Part shown: one piece after another, positions 17,882-27,014 of the stretch
Numbering within the stretch: position 1 is the first letter of the stretch
Layout: each line of letters opens with the position of its first letter
Source of the DNA: Capsulimonadaceae bacterium
GTDB taxonomy: Bacteria > Armatimonadota > Armatimonadia > Armatimonadales > Capsulimonadaceae
Direction: 5' to 3'
Length of the DNA stretch: 64,000 nucleotides
NCBI GenBank assembly: GCA_031292625.1
Contig: JARLGU010000019.1
Span: 434,001-498,000 of the forward strand
Made by a program: the position numbers and the translations under genes
The notes under the pieces: generated by a model
What the model saw: only the letters and a program-made list of their open reading frames with translations
What the model was told of the DNA's origin: nothing
Database searches by the model: none

Positions 17882-20482
17882 CTATTTCCCATCCGGCTCC
17901 TTCAGCTCGACGATGCCCACATCGACAGCTTGACCGCCGACGGTCTGGCGGCAGTGCGCAGCGATCAGGACGGTTGCGCCGGGTTTCAAGAGGGCCTGCG
18001 CTTTGGGCGTCAGGTCGAGTTCGACATACTGCGAATCGTAGCTGCTCGCGCTCGCAGCCGGTATTCCGTCGATGTACACCTCGATATCCTCGTCGTGATA
18101 GACGCGCGCCGCCAGGTTATCGAACTTGCCATCTGGAATCGTCACGGTCCTGCGGATCCAAATGTCGTCGGTTTTCCACACGGTTCCAATCACCGCATTC
18201 GGCGTTCCATGGGTCCCGAATCCGCCGGGGCCTTCAGCCCACGATGAATCGTCGAAGCCGGGCTTGTTCCAGCCGGCGGGCGGCGCCGTGGTGGTATAGC
18301 GCCAGATCCGCGGTTGCAGTTCCGACGTTGGCACAACGGGCACGGTCACAGGCGGCGTTGGCAGCGGAGCCCAATTCGCCGCCTTTACCATGTCTCGGGA
18401 GGACCACTTCTTCCAGATTGCGCGGTCGGTAAGCATCTTGATAAAGAGCCCGCCGACGACGGGACGAGCGTGCATGCCGCCGCTGTGGACATTATTGGTC
18501 ACGTACGAGTCGGCCAGCGGATCTCGCGCGGTTGTCTCGTTAAGGTAATCGTAGATTGGGCTCACAATCGCCTCGAAGTCGGACTGATTATCGGCGAGCG
18601 ATGCGCTCCAAACAGACCAGTCGGTTTTCGTCAACTTTGTCCGTGAATCGAGCGGCACGCCATATGGCTGCAGCTGGCTCTTATAGAACGCAACTTCGCT
18701 CCTCGCGACGGATGCCGGGAACACGTTCAGGCCGAGGATCTTGTCCCACACGAGATTGTACTTCTGGCTCCAGGTTCCTGGCTTGTCGAACGCCAGCCGG
18801 AAGCGGCCATCGTCCGCCGCCGCCTCGGCCCAGTGCGCCGCATCGGTCTTCGCAAGCTCCGCGTAGCGCTCCGCGTTCGCTTTATCGCCTCGGATACGGC
18901 ACAGATCGCCGTAGGCCGCGAGAGCCAGAACGGCCTTGACCGATAGGTTGGCGTTATGCGCGAGGTGGCCCATGAAATCGTCGGTGCACAGTTGGTTCTC
19001 CGGATCCAGGCCGAACTGCTCCAGGAACTTCGCCCAAGCTGTCAGTTGCGTCCAGTAAGGGGTGACAAAATCGGCGTTGCCTTCGGATTGGGCGATCGCA
19101 TCGCAAAGGATCAGCACGTTGCCGCTCTCCTCCACGGGCATCGCCTCGCCGCCGTCGTCGCGTCCCCTGGCGATCGGGTAAGTTCCCAGATCGTGCGGCG
19201 CGCAGGGGAATTTCCAGTGATCGGAAGCTGCGTAGGCGAGTATGGGCGCGAGGGTCGCCTTCGCAAGCGACGGGCTAAAGAAGACCATGATCGGATCCAT
19301 CGGGAAGATAACGTCCACCGTGGCCAGGTCCCCGTTGCTCGTATTCTCCTTGGTCAGCAAGAGCGGCTGTTGGTTCGCATCGGCAACGAGACCGCAGCCA
19401 GCGAACGTCTGCCGGAACGCGAGCGCCGCAATTTGAGCGTACTTCTCGCCGCCTGCTTTGACGAGGTCCGCCATGATATCTTTGTCGAACTGCGCGCATC
19501 TCTTGTCGAGAGATGCGTAATCGCGCTCGGCGGCCGCGAGCATATCGGCGGGCTCAGCACCGTTGCGCCGCCAATAAGGCCTCAGTTTCTTGCCGAACCA
19601 GCGGATTGAGTAGATCTCATCGTACGCCACGATCAAATGTCGCGAAACCGGCTTTACGCCGATTTTGCCGAGGTCGAACGCAAAGGCGAGCGACGGAGTG
19701 TCGTCGCTTGCGGCGCGCGGCTGGCGCGTGTCGTCGGTGGCGGGAAGTCCTCCGCCCGATGTGAACGCAGACGTCAACGCGCTGGTCGAGGCGATAGCGG
19801 CCTGAGCCTGATCCGAGCGGGCGGCCGCATAGGCATAGCCCCAGTCAATTCTCGTATCGTCCCCGGCCGGCGTCAGCAACGGTTGATCCGCCGTGCCCGC
19901 CTTCAGCGCGGTCAGCGGTCCGGCGGTCTCGCGCGTCCAGACGACAGGCTGATCGGGAGTGTTGACGGTCAGCAAAACGCTGGTCGAGTCGAAGATCTGG
20001 ACGGCGTGCGACGCTCCGTCGACGGCCCGGACATCCCACGTCAGATAGGAAAGAGGCCTGGAAAGCGCGTCCAGATCGTTGGGCAGCGCTGGGGCCATGA
20101 ACGTTAACGTTACATGCACGTGTCCATCGTCGAAATCGTAGATCGAGCGGGTCGGCAAAACGCTAAGATGCGTTTGCGGAAACGCCGGCGTATCGGCGGG
20201 ATCCGTACCCATCAAGCGGTACACCTTGCCGTCAATGCGGATCAAGCTAATCAGGGGATGCGGATGTTTTGTCCAGTGACGCGTCTGACTATCGGTAAGA
20301 CGGTCGGACGGCGACCAAATGCTCAGGTACGGATCGTTCGTGACGAGGGGAACGGCTGGCGGTCGAAATGCGCCAGGCTCCGGCCCCGCCCAAGCAATCG
20401 TCCCAGCGGCCAGGACGACCGCAAACAACAGGGGTGCAAAGTGCAACCAGCCGGAGAGCCGCAAGAAAATGCCTATCTGCAT
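17882..20482 (-). CDS. Secreted glutaminase-A-like protein with C-terminal carbohydrate-binding-like domain
   Basis: The 866-residue protein has a signal peptide (about 1-32, L-L-F-A-V-V-L-A-A-G). The body shows the order of the DUF5127, DUF4965 and DUF1793 glutaminase-A family: R-P-P-A-V-P-L-V-T-N-D-P-Y-L-S-I-W-S near residue 40, an alpha/alpha toroid-like region with P-H-D-L-G-T-Y-P and E-E-S-G-N-V-L-I near 450-470, and G-T-W-S-Q-K-Y-N-L-V-W-D-K-I-L-G near 600. About 130 C-terminal residues form a beta-galactosidase-like jelly roll with P-G-F-D-D-S-S-W and V-Y-I-D-G-I. The family is named after fungal GtaA; real substrates in bacteria are mostly untested. The ATG has GAGGT upstream. Confidence 0.82.
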   Translation of the reverse strand: MQIGIFLRLSGWLHFAPLLFAVVLAAGTIAWAGPEPGAFRPPAVPLVTNDPYLSIWSPSDRLTDSQTRHWTKHPHPLISLIRIDGKVYRLMGTDPADTPAFPQTHLSVLPTRSIYDFDDGHVHVTLTFMAPALPNDLDALSRPLSYLTWDVRAVDGASHAVQIFDSTSVLLTVNTPDQPVVWTRETAGPLTALKAGTADQPLLTPAGDDTRIDWGYAYAAARSDQAQAAIASTSALTSAFTSGGGLPATDDTRQPRAASDDTPSLAFAFDLGKIGVKPVSRHLIVAYDEIYSIRWFGKKLRPYWRRNGAEPADMLAAAERDYASLDKRCAQFDKDIMADLVKAGGEKYAQIAALAFRQTFAGCGLVADANQQPLLLTKENTSNGDLATVDVIFPMDPIMVFFSPSLAKATLAPILAYAASDHWKFPCAPHDLGTYPIARGRDDGGEAMPVEESGNVLILCDAIAQSEGNADFVTPYWTQLTAWAKFLEQFGLDPENQLCTDDFMGHLAHNANLSVKAVLALAAYGDLCRIRGDKANAERYAELAKTDAAHWAEAAADDGRFRLAFDKPGTWSQKYNLVWDKILGLNVFPASVARSEVAFYKSQLQPYGVPLDSRTKLTKTDWSVWSASLADNQSDFEAIVSPIYDYLNETTARDPLADSYVTNNVHSGGMHARPVVGGLFIKMLTDRAIWKKWSSRDMVKAANWAPLPTPPVTVPVVPTSELQPRIWRYTTTAPPAGWNKPGFDDSSWAEGPGGFGTHGTPNAVIGTVWKTDDIWIRRTVTIPDGKFDNLAARVYHDEDIEVYIDGIPAASASSYDSQYVELDLTPKAQALLKPGATVLIAAHCRQTVGGQAVDVGIVELKEPDGK

Positions 20483-20661
20483 CGAATCTACCTCATGCGA
20501 ATTTGCGTGATGGTCCTATTGTAACAAAGCGCCAGAATTGCGTCCATCGGAGAAAGACACAAGGTCATTCGTGAAACGCACATTGGCGGCGTTGACGCCG
20601 AACACGCGCGCCAGCGAGTCGCCGGGATCTAAAGGACCGCGACTTGCGGTAGAATAGCAGC

Positions 20662-21516
20662 ATGTATTCGCGGTATTCAAGCGGCGGCTCTGGCCTTCAG
20701 CAGTTCTTCGTGCGAGGACGCATTCCGGTCACGACTATTTTGCTCACCGCGACCGTCCTGCATTTTGTCATCAATTTCTATTTTGGCCATGAAATCGTCG
20801 AGTGGGTGGCCTGCGTCTTGCCATCGCTTCATCCCTTCGGTTCACCGCGCATTTGGACGCTGCTCACCTATCCCATTGCGCAAACCGATGTATTGGGGAC
20901 GCTGTTTCTCGGTTTCTGGCTCTGGTGGGTCGGCGGCTCGCTAGAGCGCGCATGGGGCTCCGAGGGCTTTGCGAAGTTTCTTTTCGTGCAGACGATCGGC
21001 ACGAGCCTGATGCTCTTGTTTGGTTCGCACGTCGTTGGAGAGCCCTTCATAATTGCGGGCCTGGCCCTGCCGGTCGTCGGCATGACCGCGGCGTGGGCGG
21101 CGATCAACCCGTACGAGGAGATCTTGTTCTGGATGGTGATCCGGATGCAAGCCTGGGTGCTTGCGGTCGGGATCATCGCGCTGATGTTGTTCGTCGACTT
21201 CGCCAGTGCGCCGTTTCTCGGTTTGTTTGCCCTCGTCAACCCGCTTATCGGGTACATTTGGGTTCGCGGCATTCGATTAGGTCCCTCGACCGGGGTCTTT
21301 CGCAGTCCGCGCACGGCGGCGCGGCGCGGGCCGGATTTGCGGCTCGTCGATACCGATCGGCCCAAACGCAAGCAGCCTCTCGATGATTTGCGCGGAACAT
21401 CGCGCAGAGGTCCGATTGGCGCGTTTCAGGACTGGCGGCAGCGGCGCCGGCTTGAAAAGCTCTGGAAGGCGAGCGGTCTGACCGACGATGATGACGACCC
21501 AAAGCGCCGCGGATAA
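20662..21516 (+). CDS. Rhomboid-fold membrane protein lacking catalytic residues
   Basis: The 284-residue protein has six hydrophobic segments up to about residue 200 and a basic, disordered tail. The loop L-E-R-A-W-G-S-E-G-F-A-K-F-L-F after the second segment is typical of rhomboids. At the place of the active-site G-x-S-G the sequence reads G140-M-T-A, and the helix that should carry the catalytic histidine reads A-L-V-N-P-L-I-G, so neither Ser nor His is present. It is therefore probably a pseudoprotease that binds membrane proteins rather than cutting them. No partner gene is apparent: the neighbour upstream is divergent and the one downstream encodes a secreted propeller. Confidence 0.75.
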   Translation: MYSRYSSGGSGLQQFFVRGRIPVTTILLTATVLHFVINFYFGHEIVEWVACVLPSLHPFGSPRIWTLLTYPIAQTDVLGTLFLGFWLWWVGGSLERAWGSEGFAKFLFVQTIGTSLMLLFGSHVVGEPFIIAGLALPVVGMTAAWAAINPYEEILFWMVIRMQAWVLAVGIIALMLFVDFASAPFLGLFALVNPLIGYIWVRGIRLGPSTGVFRSPRTAARRGPDLRLVDTDRPKRKQPLDDLRGTSRRGPIGAFQDWRQRRRLEKLWKASGLTDDDDDPKRRG

Positions 21517-21664
21517 AGCGCCAATGAGCGAGAATGTTTGAAGCCCTGGGCTTTCGGCGATCTCTATACTGTGGACACTGATGAAGGCCCTTAGCCCCCG
21601 ATTAGTCTGGACGACGGGAGGCGAAGATACCACGAAACAGGAGTGCGACGCCGAGAGGCATCGC

Positions 21665-23566
21665 ATGAAGCCAACTTATATGACGTTACCTTGCAGGCGA
21701 CACTACGTTCGAGTTGCGATTGCCCTTATTGCATCTTTCAACATGGGGCTCATGCTCCCTGGCGGCGCTCGCGCGGCCGCGGCGGAGGAGTTCAACGCGT
21801 TCCGCGGCAACTCACAGCATACCGGCTTTACCGATTTTGCGATTCCTCAAAACATGGGTCTGGCGTGGCAGAATTCCCAGCCGCGCGTCCTTGGCAACGT
21901 TTCATCGCCTGTCGTTGCCGCTAAGACAATCTTCTACGGCCAGGGACCGCATCTCTTCGCGCTTGACGTGGATACCGGCGCTCCCAAATGGCAGTATCCC
22001 ACCGACCCCACGACGCCGATCAGCGCGTTCAACAGCCCGCTTGCCATGAACGGCAAGCACATCTACGCAGGCAACGACGATGGCAATCTTTATTGCTTTG
22101 ATGCGGATACGGGCAGCGTAATCTGGAAAACCAAGACGCCCGGCAATGTTCACGTCGCTCCGGTCGATCGCGACGGAGTCGTCTACTTTGCCGCACAAAA
22201 CCAGCTATTCGCGGCCGACGATTCGACGGGGCAACCAGTCTGGTCCCATCCATTCGTATTTAACAGCGCCGTTGTCGCGTCGCCCGTACTGGGCGATGAA
22301 ACGTTGTACGCGGTCACCGGCAACGGCATTATCTGGGCGATCAAGCTTGGCAGCGGAACGGCGTCCTGGCAGTCCCAAACATCCACGTCCCCCACGGTCG
22401 GAGGCTGTCTTGTCGCTGACCGCGACCTCATTTATATCGTTAACGGCCGCTCGATCGACACGATCAGCGAGCGAATCGGCGATGTCAGAGGCGCGATCGG
22501 TTGTTCCGCGCAGGTCACGCAGCCGCCAACGGTTACGGACGACGGAACAATTTTCGTCGCAACGTCCGACGGCAACGTCACCGGGTTTACGAACCGCGGC
22601 AAGATTGTGTGGCGCACACCTCTGACCGACTATATCTCTGCCCCGCTTCTCGTTACGCACGATATCGTGGTTGCCTGCACGCAAAGCGGCGTGATCTATC
22701 TGCTGAGCCGCGATACGGGAGCGAAGGTTTGGTCGTACACAATTCAACCGACCGTGGCCGTGGGCGATACGCCGCCGCCGTCGGTTCCTATTCTGGCGTC
22801 GCCCATAGTCGCAAACGGCTCGCTGTACATCCTGTCGGATGATGGCACGCTTTCCGCGTTCCGGGCGAATACGGCGGACAACACCAGCCCGGTCGTTATG
22901 GCGCTTTATCCCGCGCCTGACTCGGTCATTTCCGGTGAACAGATCCCCTGGCAGATCGTCGTCACGGATATTGGCTCTGGAATAAATCCCGCGTCGGCCG
23001 GCTTGAATGTCGATGGGCACGATGTCCCGGTCGAGTACAATCACAGGTCGAACTCAATCCACGTCAAGCTGCTCCCTGGCGCCGCGGTTCGATCGACAAT
23101 GACCCCGATTTCGCTCGATACTCTTCCGGACGGCGTTCACAAGGCCACGGTGACGGCAAGCGACTGGCGAGGCAACAAACTTAAGAAATCCTGGTCGTTC
23201 AAGGTCGATAAAACTTCCGCGCCCCCATCGATGGCCGTAACGACGCCGCAACAGATCACCAACTCGCCGATTACCGATGAAGCGAATGCCTCGGGTTCCA
23301 TTACGGCTCCTCCAGGCACGGCGTCAATCGGAGGCGGAGGCGCCTTTACTCCGGCAGGCAAGTCTGCTGGAACGTCCACGAGCGGTGGCGGCGGCGGGAC
23401 GGGCGGCGGAGGAGGAGGCGGGACGACCACTGTAAGCGGAAACGCTGGTGGAACGACGGCTGGCACGACAACAGGCGGAACGACCACTGGAGGCACAACC
23501 GGAGGCGGCGGGACGGGCGGCGGCGCGGCTCCCGGAGGTCCGCCTCCTCTCCCTCCTGGTCTTTAG
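21665..23566 (+). CDS. Secreted PQQ-type beta-propeller protein with glycine-rich tail
   Basis: I chose the ATG at 21665 because it opens a clean signal peptide (hydrophobic V-A-I-A-L-I-A-S-F, cleavage near A-R-A-A-A). The 633-residue protein then carries about seven PQQ/WD-like blades with repeats such as L-F-A-L-D-V-D-T-G and L-Y-C-F-D-A-D-T-G (residues 50-420). An Ig-like domain follows (about 425-530), and then a low-complexity tail rich in Gly, Thr and Pro (550-633). The blades lack the quinoprotein dehydrogenase active-site signature, so it is more likely a binding or scaffold protein. A strong terminator follows the stop. Confidence 0.85.
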   Translation: MKPTYMTLPCRRHYVRVAIALIASFNMGLMLPGGARAAAAEEFNAFRGNSQHTGFTDFAIPQNMGLAWQNSQPRVLGNVSSPVVAAKTIFYGQGPHLFALDVDTGAPKWQYPTDPTTPISAFNSPLAMNGKHIYAGNDDGNLYCFDADTGSVIWKTKTPGNVHVAPVDRDGVVYFAAQNQLFAADDSTGQPVWSHPFVFNSAVVASPVLGDETLYAVTGNGIIWAIKLGSGTASWQSQTSTSPTVGGCLVADRDLIYIVNGRSIDTISERIGDVRGAIGCSAQVTQPPTVTDDGTIFVATSDGNVTGFTNRGKIVWRTPLTDYISAPLLVTHDIVVACTQSGVIYLLSRDTGAKVWSYTIQPTVAVGDTPPPSVPILASPIVANGSLYILSDDGTLSAFRANTADNTSPVVMALYPAPDSVISGEQIPWQIVVTDIGSGINPASAGLNVDGHDVPVEYNHRSNSIHVKLLPGAAVRSTMTPISLDTLPDGVHKATVTASDWRGNKLKKSWSFKVDKTSAPPSMAVTTPQQITNSPITDEANASGSITAPPGTASIGGGGAFTPAGKSAGTSTSGGGGGTGGGGGGGTTTVSGNAGGTTAGTTTGGTTTGGTTGGGGTGGGAAPGGPPPLPPGL

Positions 23567-23573
23567 GCATTGC

Positions 23574-23613
23574 AAGGCGCGATCCGACAACCCGGATCGC
23601 GCCTTTGTTTTAT
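23574..23613 (+). terminator. Rho-independent terminator after the propeller gene
   Basis: AAGGCGCGATCCG (23574-23586) and CGGATCGCGCCTT (23593-23605) form a perfect 13-bp stem with a 6-base loop, followed by a T-rich tract. It is one of the clearest terminators in the window. Confidence 0.95.
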
Positions 23614-23774
23614 TACGCGCTGGCCCCCAGCGAAAGTGGCGCCTCGCGGTAACGACAATGCACCTGCAACAGGCGCAGGCGGCACGCGCTCTCAACCCCT
23701 ATTCAAGCGGTGGCTGATCGCCCGGCCCATTTGAGGCACGAGTCGCGGGCGGCGCGTGTTAAACTGGAATAGCC

Positions 23775-24068
23775 ATGATCGCGACATATTACCATCCCAA
23801 CAATCTGGCGACGGGACACGCGCCGGGCCACGTGCGATATTGTGCAATGCACGGCCATATGGGCGAGACGGTCACGATGACGTACCACGGGCGCGCGGTG
23901 CGTTACGTCGTGCTCGATCATTGCCCGCGCACCGGGGTTATCGATCTGCCTGCGCGCGAGTTTCGCGCGAGGTTCGGCCGCAAGGCAATGCATGCCGGTC
24001 GTATTCCCGTGCGTGTCCGCTTCGAGCATAGGCGGCCGAAACGGCGACACCATCCTCATCGTGGATAA
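23775..24068 (+). CDS. Small double-psi beta-barrel (RlpA-like) protein
   Basis: The 97-residue protein matches the core of RlpA/expansin-type double-psi barrels: A-T-Y-Y-H near the start, G-E-T-V-T-M, and V-V-L-D-H-C-P-R-T-G-V-I-D-L-P in the middle with the usual aspartate, ending with G-R-I-P-V-R-V-R-F. It lacks a signal peptide and is shorter than secreted RlpA proteins. It may be an isolated domain, a tail-associated remnant of a phage, or a truncated gene. The C-terminus is a run of Arg and His. It is alone between two strong gene boundaries. Confidence 0.6.
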   Translation: MIATYYHPNNLATGHAPGHVRYCAMHGHMGETVTMTYHGRAVRYVVLDHCPRTGVIDLPAREFRARFGRKAMHAGRIPVRVRFEHRRPKRRHHPHRG

Positions 24069-24381
24069 CCGCGAGCCACCTGTTCGCCCGCACGCTCTCG
24101 GCAACCGGCTCGCCGAACTTAGTCCGCCACGCGGGTGAGCAGGAAGCAATCGGCTGACTACCCGGCGAGGTCCTCACGGAACTATTCGTGGAGACCTTCG
24201 CCCGTCGCCGAACCGGCCTCTCCTACCGCCGCATGCAGTTCAAGCACGCGATCGGCAGGCGTAAGACTGACGAGTGGAGTGAGCATTCCCTTTCCCACTC
24301 ACGTGATCGTAGGCGGGATTATTTATAGGGAAGCAATAGCTACTAAGGGGTGTCGCCTTGCTGTAGAGCGCGGCCTTTAGC
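24069..24381 (+). other. Gap with a short unassigned coding-like remnant
   Basis: There is no complete gene in this 313-base gap. One plus-strand frame from about 24161 to 24328 reads E-L-F-V-E-T-F-A-R-R-R-T-G-L-S-Y-R-R and ends at a stop. It has no start codon with a ribosome site and looks like the tail of a lost gene. I cannot name the family. Confidence 0.25.
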
Positions 24382-24930
24382 TTACCGCTTAGGCGCACTA
24401 TCGTTCCGATGTGTGAGAAGAGGGATGATAGGCATAGCGAGCGATTGATCAGTCATCGGCACTGTCCCACCGCGAAACACAGCCACGACAATACCATTGG
24501 GATCGATCACGTACGTAACCGGTAGTACGTGCGGCGCGCTGAAGCCATTTATGGTCGAGTCCGCGAGAAGGCCACATGGATACGTAAATGGCTCCATTGC
24601 CTTGCGTACACTTGAGCGCTCACGCCGCGAGTCGATGCTCATCGCTATGATATCCACGCCATCGTTATGGCGCCGCAGGTAAAACGCGTCGAGGACCGGC
24701 ATCTCCTGACGACACGGCAAGCACCAACTTGCCCAGAAGGTGACGACTACCACGCGGCCATTGTCTGCTGCCAGATCGAATTTCGCGCCATTCAGGTCCT
24801 TTACGACAAGCGCAGGCGCCCGTTGACCAACGTGTGGATCGACAGATGCGCCGCTCGCGACAGGAAGCGCTAGCGCGACGCTAGCCCCAATAACGGCTCT
24901 GATAATCGAGCGGCCCATCTGCCTGAGCAT
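24382..24930 (-). CDS. TlpA/ResA-type periplasmic thioredoxin
   Basis: The 182-residue exported protein has a signal peptide (about 1-28, I-G-A-S-V-A-L-A-L-P-V-A-S-G-A) and a thioredoxin fold whose redox site is W-C70-L-P-C73. The pattern V-G-Q-R-A-P-A-L at the start of the mature domain and L-P-V-T-Y-V-I-D-P-N-G near residue 138 (cis-proline strand) identify the TlpA/ResA/AhpC-TSA group. It reduces disulfides in the periplasm. Its start lies two bases after the stop of the upstream outer-membrane gene, so the two are translationally linked and the partner with its CACGCG cluster is a reasonable substrate. Confidence 0.9.
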   Translation of the reverse strand: MLRQMGRSIIRAVIGASVALALPVASGASVDPHVGQRAPALVVKDLNGAKFDLAADNGRVVVVTFWASWCLPCRQEMPVLDAFYLRRHNDGVDIIAMSIDSRRERSSVRKAMEPFTYPCGLLADSTINGFSAPHVLPVTYVIDPNGIVVAVFRGGTVPMTDQSLAMPIIPLLTHRNDSAPKR

Positions 24931-24932
24931 TT

Positions 24933-25916
24933 CTAGAACTCCCTGCCGACATTCACCTTGATCGCGTCGGCAGCGGTCAGCTGACCACCGCCGCTACCGT
25001 TATAGTTCTGCCAGACTGGGAACTCTACGTCGGCATAAATCCGGTAGTTGGCTGCATGGATCTCAACTCCGGGGGAAAGGATAAGTCGCGCGTAGCCGCT
25101 GTCTGCTGAGTCGGCGGCAGATAACGAGTCTCGCCAGCGCTGCGATCCCAACACCTGTACCAGTGGAGCGATTTTGGCGTTCCCGCTCGTCCAGGAATTG
25201 TAGTACAGCCCAATGGCCCCATCAAGCTCAGCGCCTGGTTTATAGCTGTAGGCGTGCAATATGGGCTGATCCAACTGGCCATTGGTAAACCATAAGAAAG
25301 CCCCGTTAGCATCAAGTTGCCCCGTGTGATATCCGCCCAGGAGAAGGTCCGTGCTCCCTGTCCCGATCTCCGTATCCGGATCGAAGTTCGGATAGGTGCT
25401 GTCGCCGGTCGGCAGCTTGGCGCCAAACGTCAGTCCGGTCGACATGTCGGGCGAGAAGCCAGAGTAGACGGCCTTCAGGCGAATGTCGCCAATGGCCCCG
25501 TGCGTGAAATCAACGATGTCTCCACTGTCGTCGGTCGTCCTGAAGTCGCGGTTCCAGTATGGCGCCTCAATCATTCCGCCCCATTTGCGGTTGAACATAT
25601 ACTGAATACCAGCGGTATAAAAGCTCGTGCGGATCTCCTTGTCGGAGTTGTTCGCTGCTGGAGCCTGCTTAGTCCCGCTCCAGTTCTTTGTCTGATCCAT
25701 GTAATCATATTCGAGATAAGCAAAACCTCCGGCGTGGTTAGCCATCAGTGCGCTCGTCCCGACATCGAATACGCCGCAGCCGCAAGCGCAACTCCACGCT
25801 GATCGCGTCGAGATCAACAAGATCGTCACCGCAATGACAGCCTCCAGGACACAGAAACCTTTCTTCTGATCGCCAAAAACATCAGATCGCATATAACTAT
25901 ATTTCTCCGTTGACAT
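24933..25916 (-). CDS. Outer-membrane beta-barrel protein with an N-terminal CACGCG cysteine motif
   Basis: The 327-residue protein has a hydrophobic leader (about 20-41), then C43-A-C-G-C-G-V-F-D-V-G and a long stretch of alternating beta strands with frequent aromatic residues (Y-L-E-Y-D-Y-M-D, G-I-Q-Y-M-F-N). It ends in a C-terminal phenylalanine (V-G-R-E-F), as outer-membrane barrels do. I read it as a porin/transporter-like barrel whose four cysteines may bind metal or be a target for the linked TlpA protein. The leader reads K-K-G-F-C-V-L-E-A-V-I-A, which resembles a pseudopilin cleavage site. An alternative start is the ATG at 25892 with GGAGAAA upstream. Confidence 0.7.
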   Translation of the reverse strand: MSTEKYSYMRSDVFGDQKKGFCVLEAVIAVTILLISTRSAWSCACGCGVFDVGTSALMANHAGGFAYLEYDYMDQTKNWSGTKQAPAANNSDKEIRTSFYTAGIQYMFNRKWGGMIEAPYWNRDFRTTDDSGDIVDFTHGAIGDIRLKAVYSGFSPDMSTGLTFGAKLPTGDSTYPNFDPDTEIGTGSTDLLLGGYHTGQLDANGAFLWFTNGQLDQPILHAYSYKPGAELDGAIGLYYNSWTSGNAKIAPLVQVLGSQRWRDSLSAADSADSGYARLILSPGVEIHAANYRIYADVEFPVWQNYNGSGGGQLTAADAIKVNVGREF

Positions 25917-26067
25917 ATTGTCGCCAGTTTACCTAAACGGGGATGCCGCTGTAAACGATGCGGCAACAGCTTGTGTAAATCGTTACGACCCGACTGGGAC
26001 GGCAATCACGCTTACCTGGAACACTTAGATGTTCAGATGTTACCGTGCGAGCGCACGAAGGGAGTTC

Positions 26068-26108
26068 ACGCGTGTCCAGTCGAACCAACCAGTCTAGGAC
26101 ACGCGTGC
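26068..26108. repeat. Perfect 11-bp inverted repeat after tonB
   Basis: CACGCGTGTCC (26068-26078) and GGACACGCGTG (26098-26108) are exact reverse complements with a 19-base loop, starting 18 bases beyond the tonB stop. No U-rich tail follows on the minus strand. It may help end the TonB operon transcript or be a protein-binding site. Confidence 0.5.
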
Positions 26109-26125
26109 TTGCCGATGCGCGACGC

Positions 26126-27013
26126 TCAATTCACCTCGAACTCGAACCGGAAGTAGGCCGTGCTTTCCACGGGCTTGCCTTCACTCAGCGCCGCCTTCCA
26201 CGTCCACTTCCTGAGCGCATCCAGCACCCGCCGATCGATCTCGGCGTTCCCCGACGACGTACGCAGCACGGGCGAGAAGCTACCGTCCGGCTCCACGACG
26301 ACCTTGACACGCACGAACGACTTGTACTGCTGCTGCTTTAGATCGTCCGGGATCTCGGGCTTCACCTGGTTGCCAGGTTGCGCGTCCCGAGTCGGCCCTG
26401 GGGGCGGCGCGGGCGCGGGCTCGGGAGCCGGTTTTGGTGTGGGCGGAGGTGGCGCGGGCGTGACCAGCTCAGGTTTGGGCGCGGGCGCAGGAGCGGGCGC
26501 GGGCGGCGGAGGCGCTGACTGCTCTCCGGCACCCTCGTGCTCGACCGGCGTACCTGGCGTCAGGTGCCCTCCGGGCGTCGCAGGCGGCTCCTCAGGCGTC
26601 GCCCGGCCTGTTGGCTTCGCGGCCATGACGTGAACGTGCGGCGCAGGCGGTGGGGGCGGCGTGTGCTCGACCTTGCGCTGAACGACCGGCTTTGGCGGCA
26701 GCATCTTCGGTTTGGGCCTGGGGAGCACCTTTGGTTTGAGCTTGACTGGGACGATTTTCTTGTCCTTGCGCAGAATCACCCGCTGAACCTCAATTGGGGC
26801 GGGAGGAGCAATAAGGTGGCCTTTCACAAAGCCGGACATCGTCCACCAGAGCAGCGCATTTACGAGCAGCGACACCGCGAGCCCAGTGCCCAGGCGAGGC
26901 GCAATTCGGTCGTCGCCGAGCAAGAACGTTTCCGAGCGCGTAACGCGTACGGTATCCGGTGGACGAATTGGCGGCCCGGCGGCGGGCGGGCTTTTGAGAT
27001 TGGCTGTTCCCAT
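26126..27013 (-). CDS. tonB: Energy transducer TonB
   Basis: The 295-residue protein has one membrane segment (about 43-62, L-A-V-S-L-L-V-N-A-L-L-W-W). A very long Pro/Ala/Lys-rich periplasmic spacer (about 75-215, with P-P-P-P-P-A-P and A-P-A-P-A-P runs) leads to a C-terminal TonB fold with V-V-V-E-P-D-G-S-F and V-L-D-A-L-R-K-W-T-W. It passes proton-motive energy from ExbB/ExbD to outer-membrane receptors. The ATG at 27013 has GGAGGA six bases upstream and lies one base after the exbD stop; a longer frame of 20 residues lacks such a site. The receptor, exbB and exbD precede it in the same operon. Confidence 0.92.
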   Translation of the reverse strand: MGTANLKSPPAAGPPIRPPDTVRVTRSETFLLGDDRIAPRLGTGLAVSLLVNALLWWTMSGFVKGHLIAPPAPIEVQRVILRKDKKIVPVKLKPKVLPRPKPKMLPPKPVVQRKVEHTPPPPPAPHVHVMAAKPTGRATPEEPPATPGGHLTPGTPVEHEGAGEQSAPPPPAPAPAPAPKPELVTPAPPPPTPKPAPEPAPAPPPGPTRDAQPGNQVKPEIPDDLKQQQYKSFVRVKVVVEPDGSFSPVLRTSSGNAEIDRRVLDALRKWTWKAALSEGKPVESTAYFRFEFEVN

Positions 27014-27014
27014 G

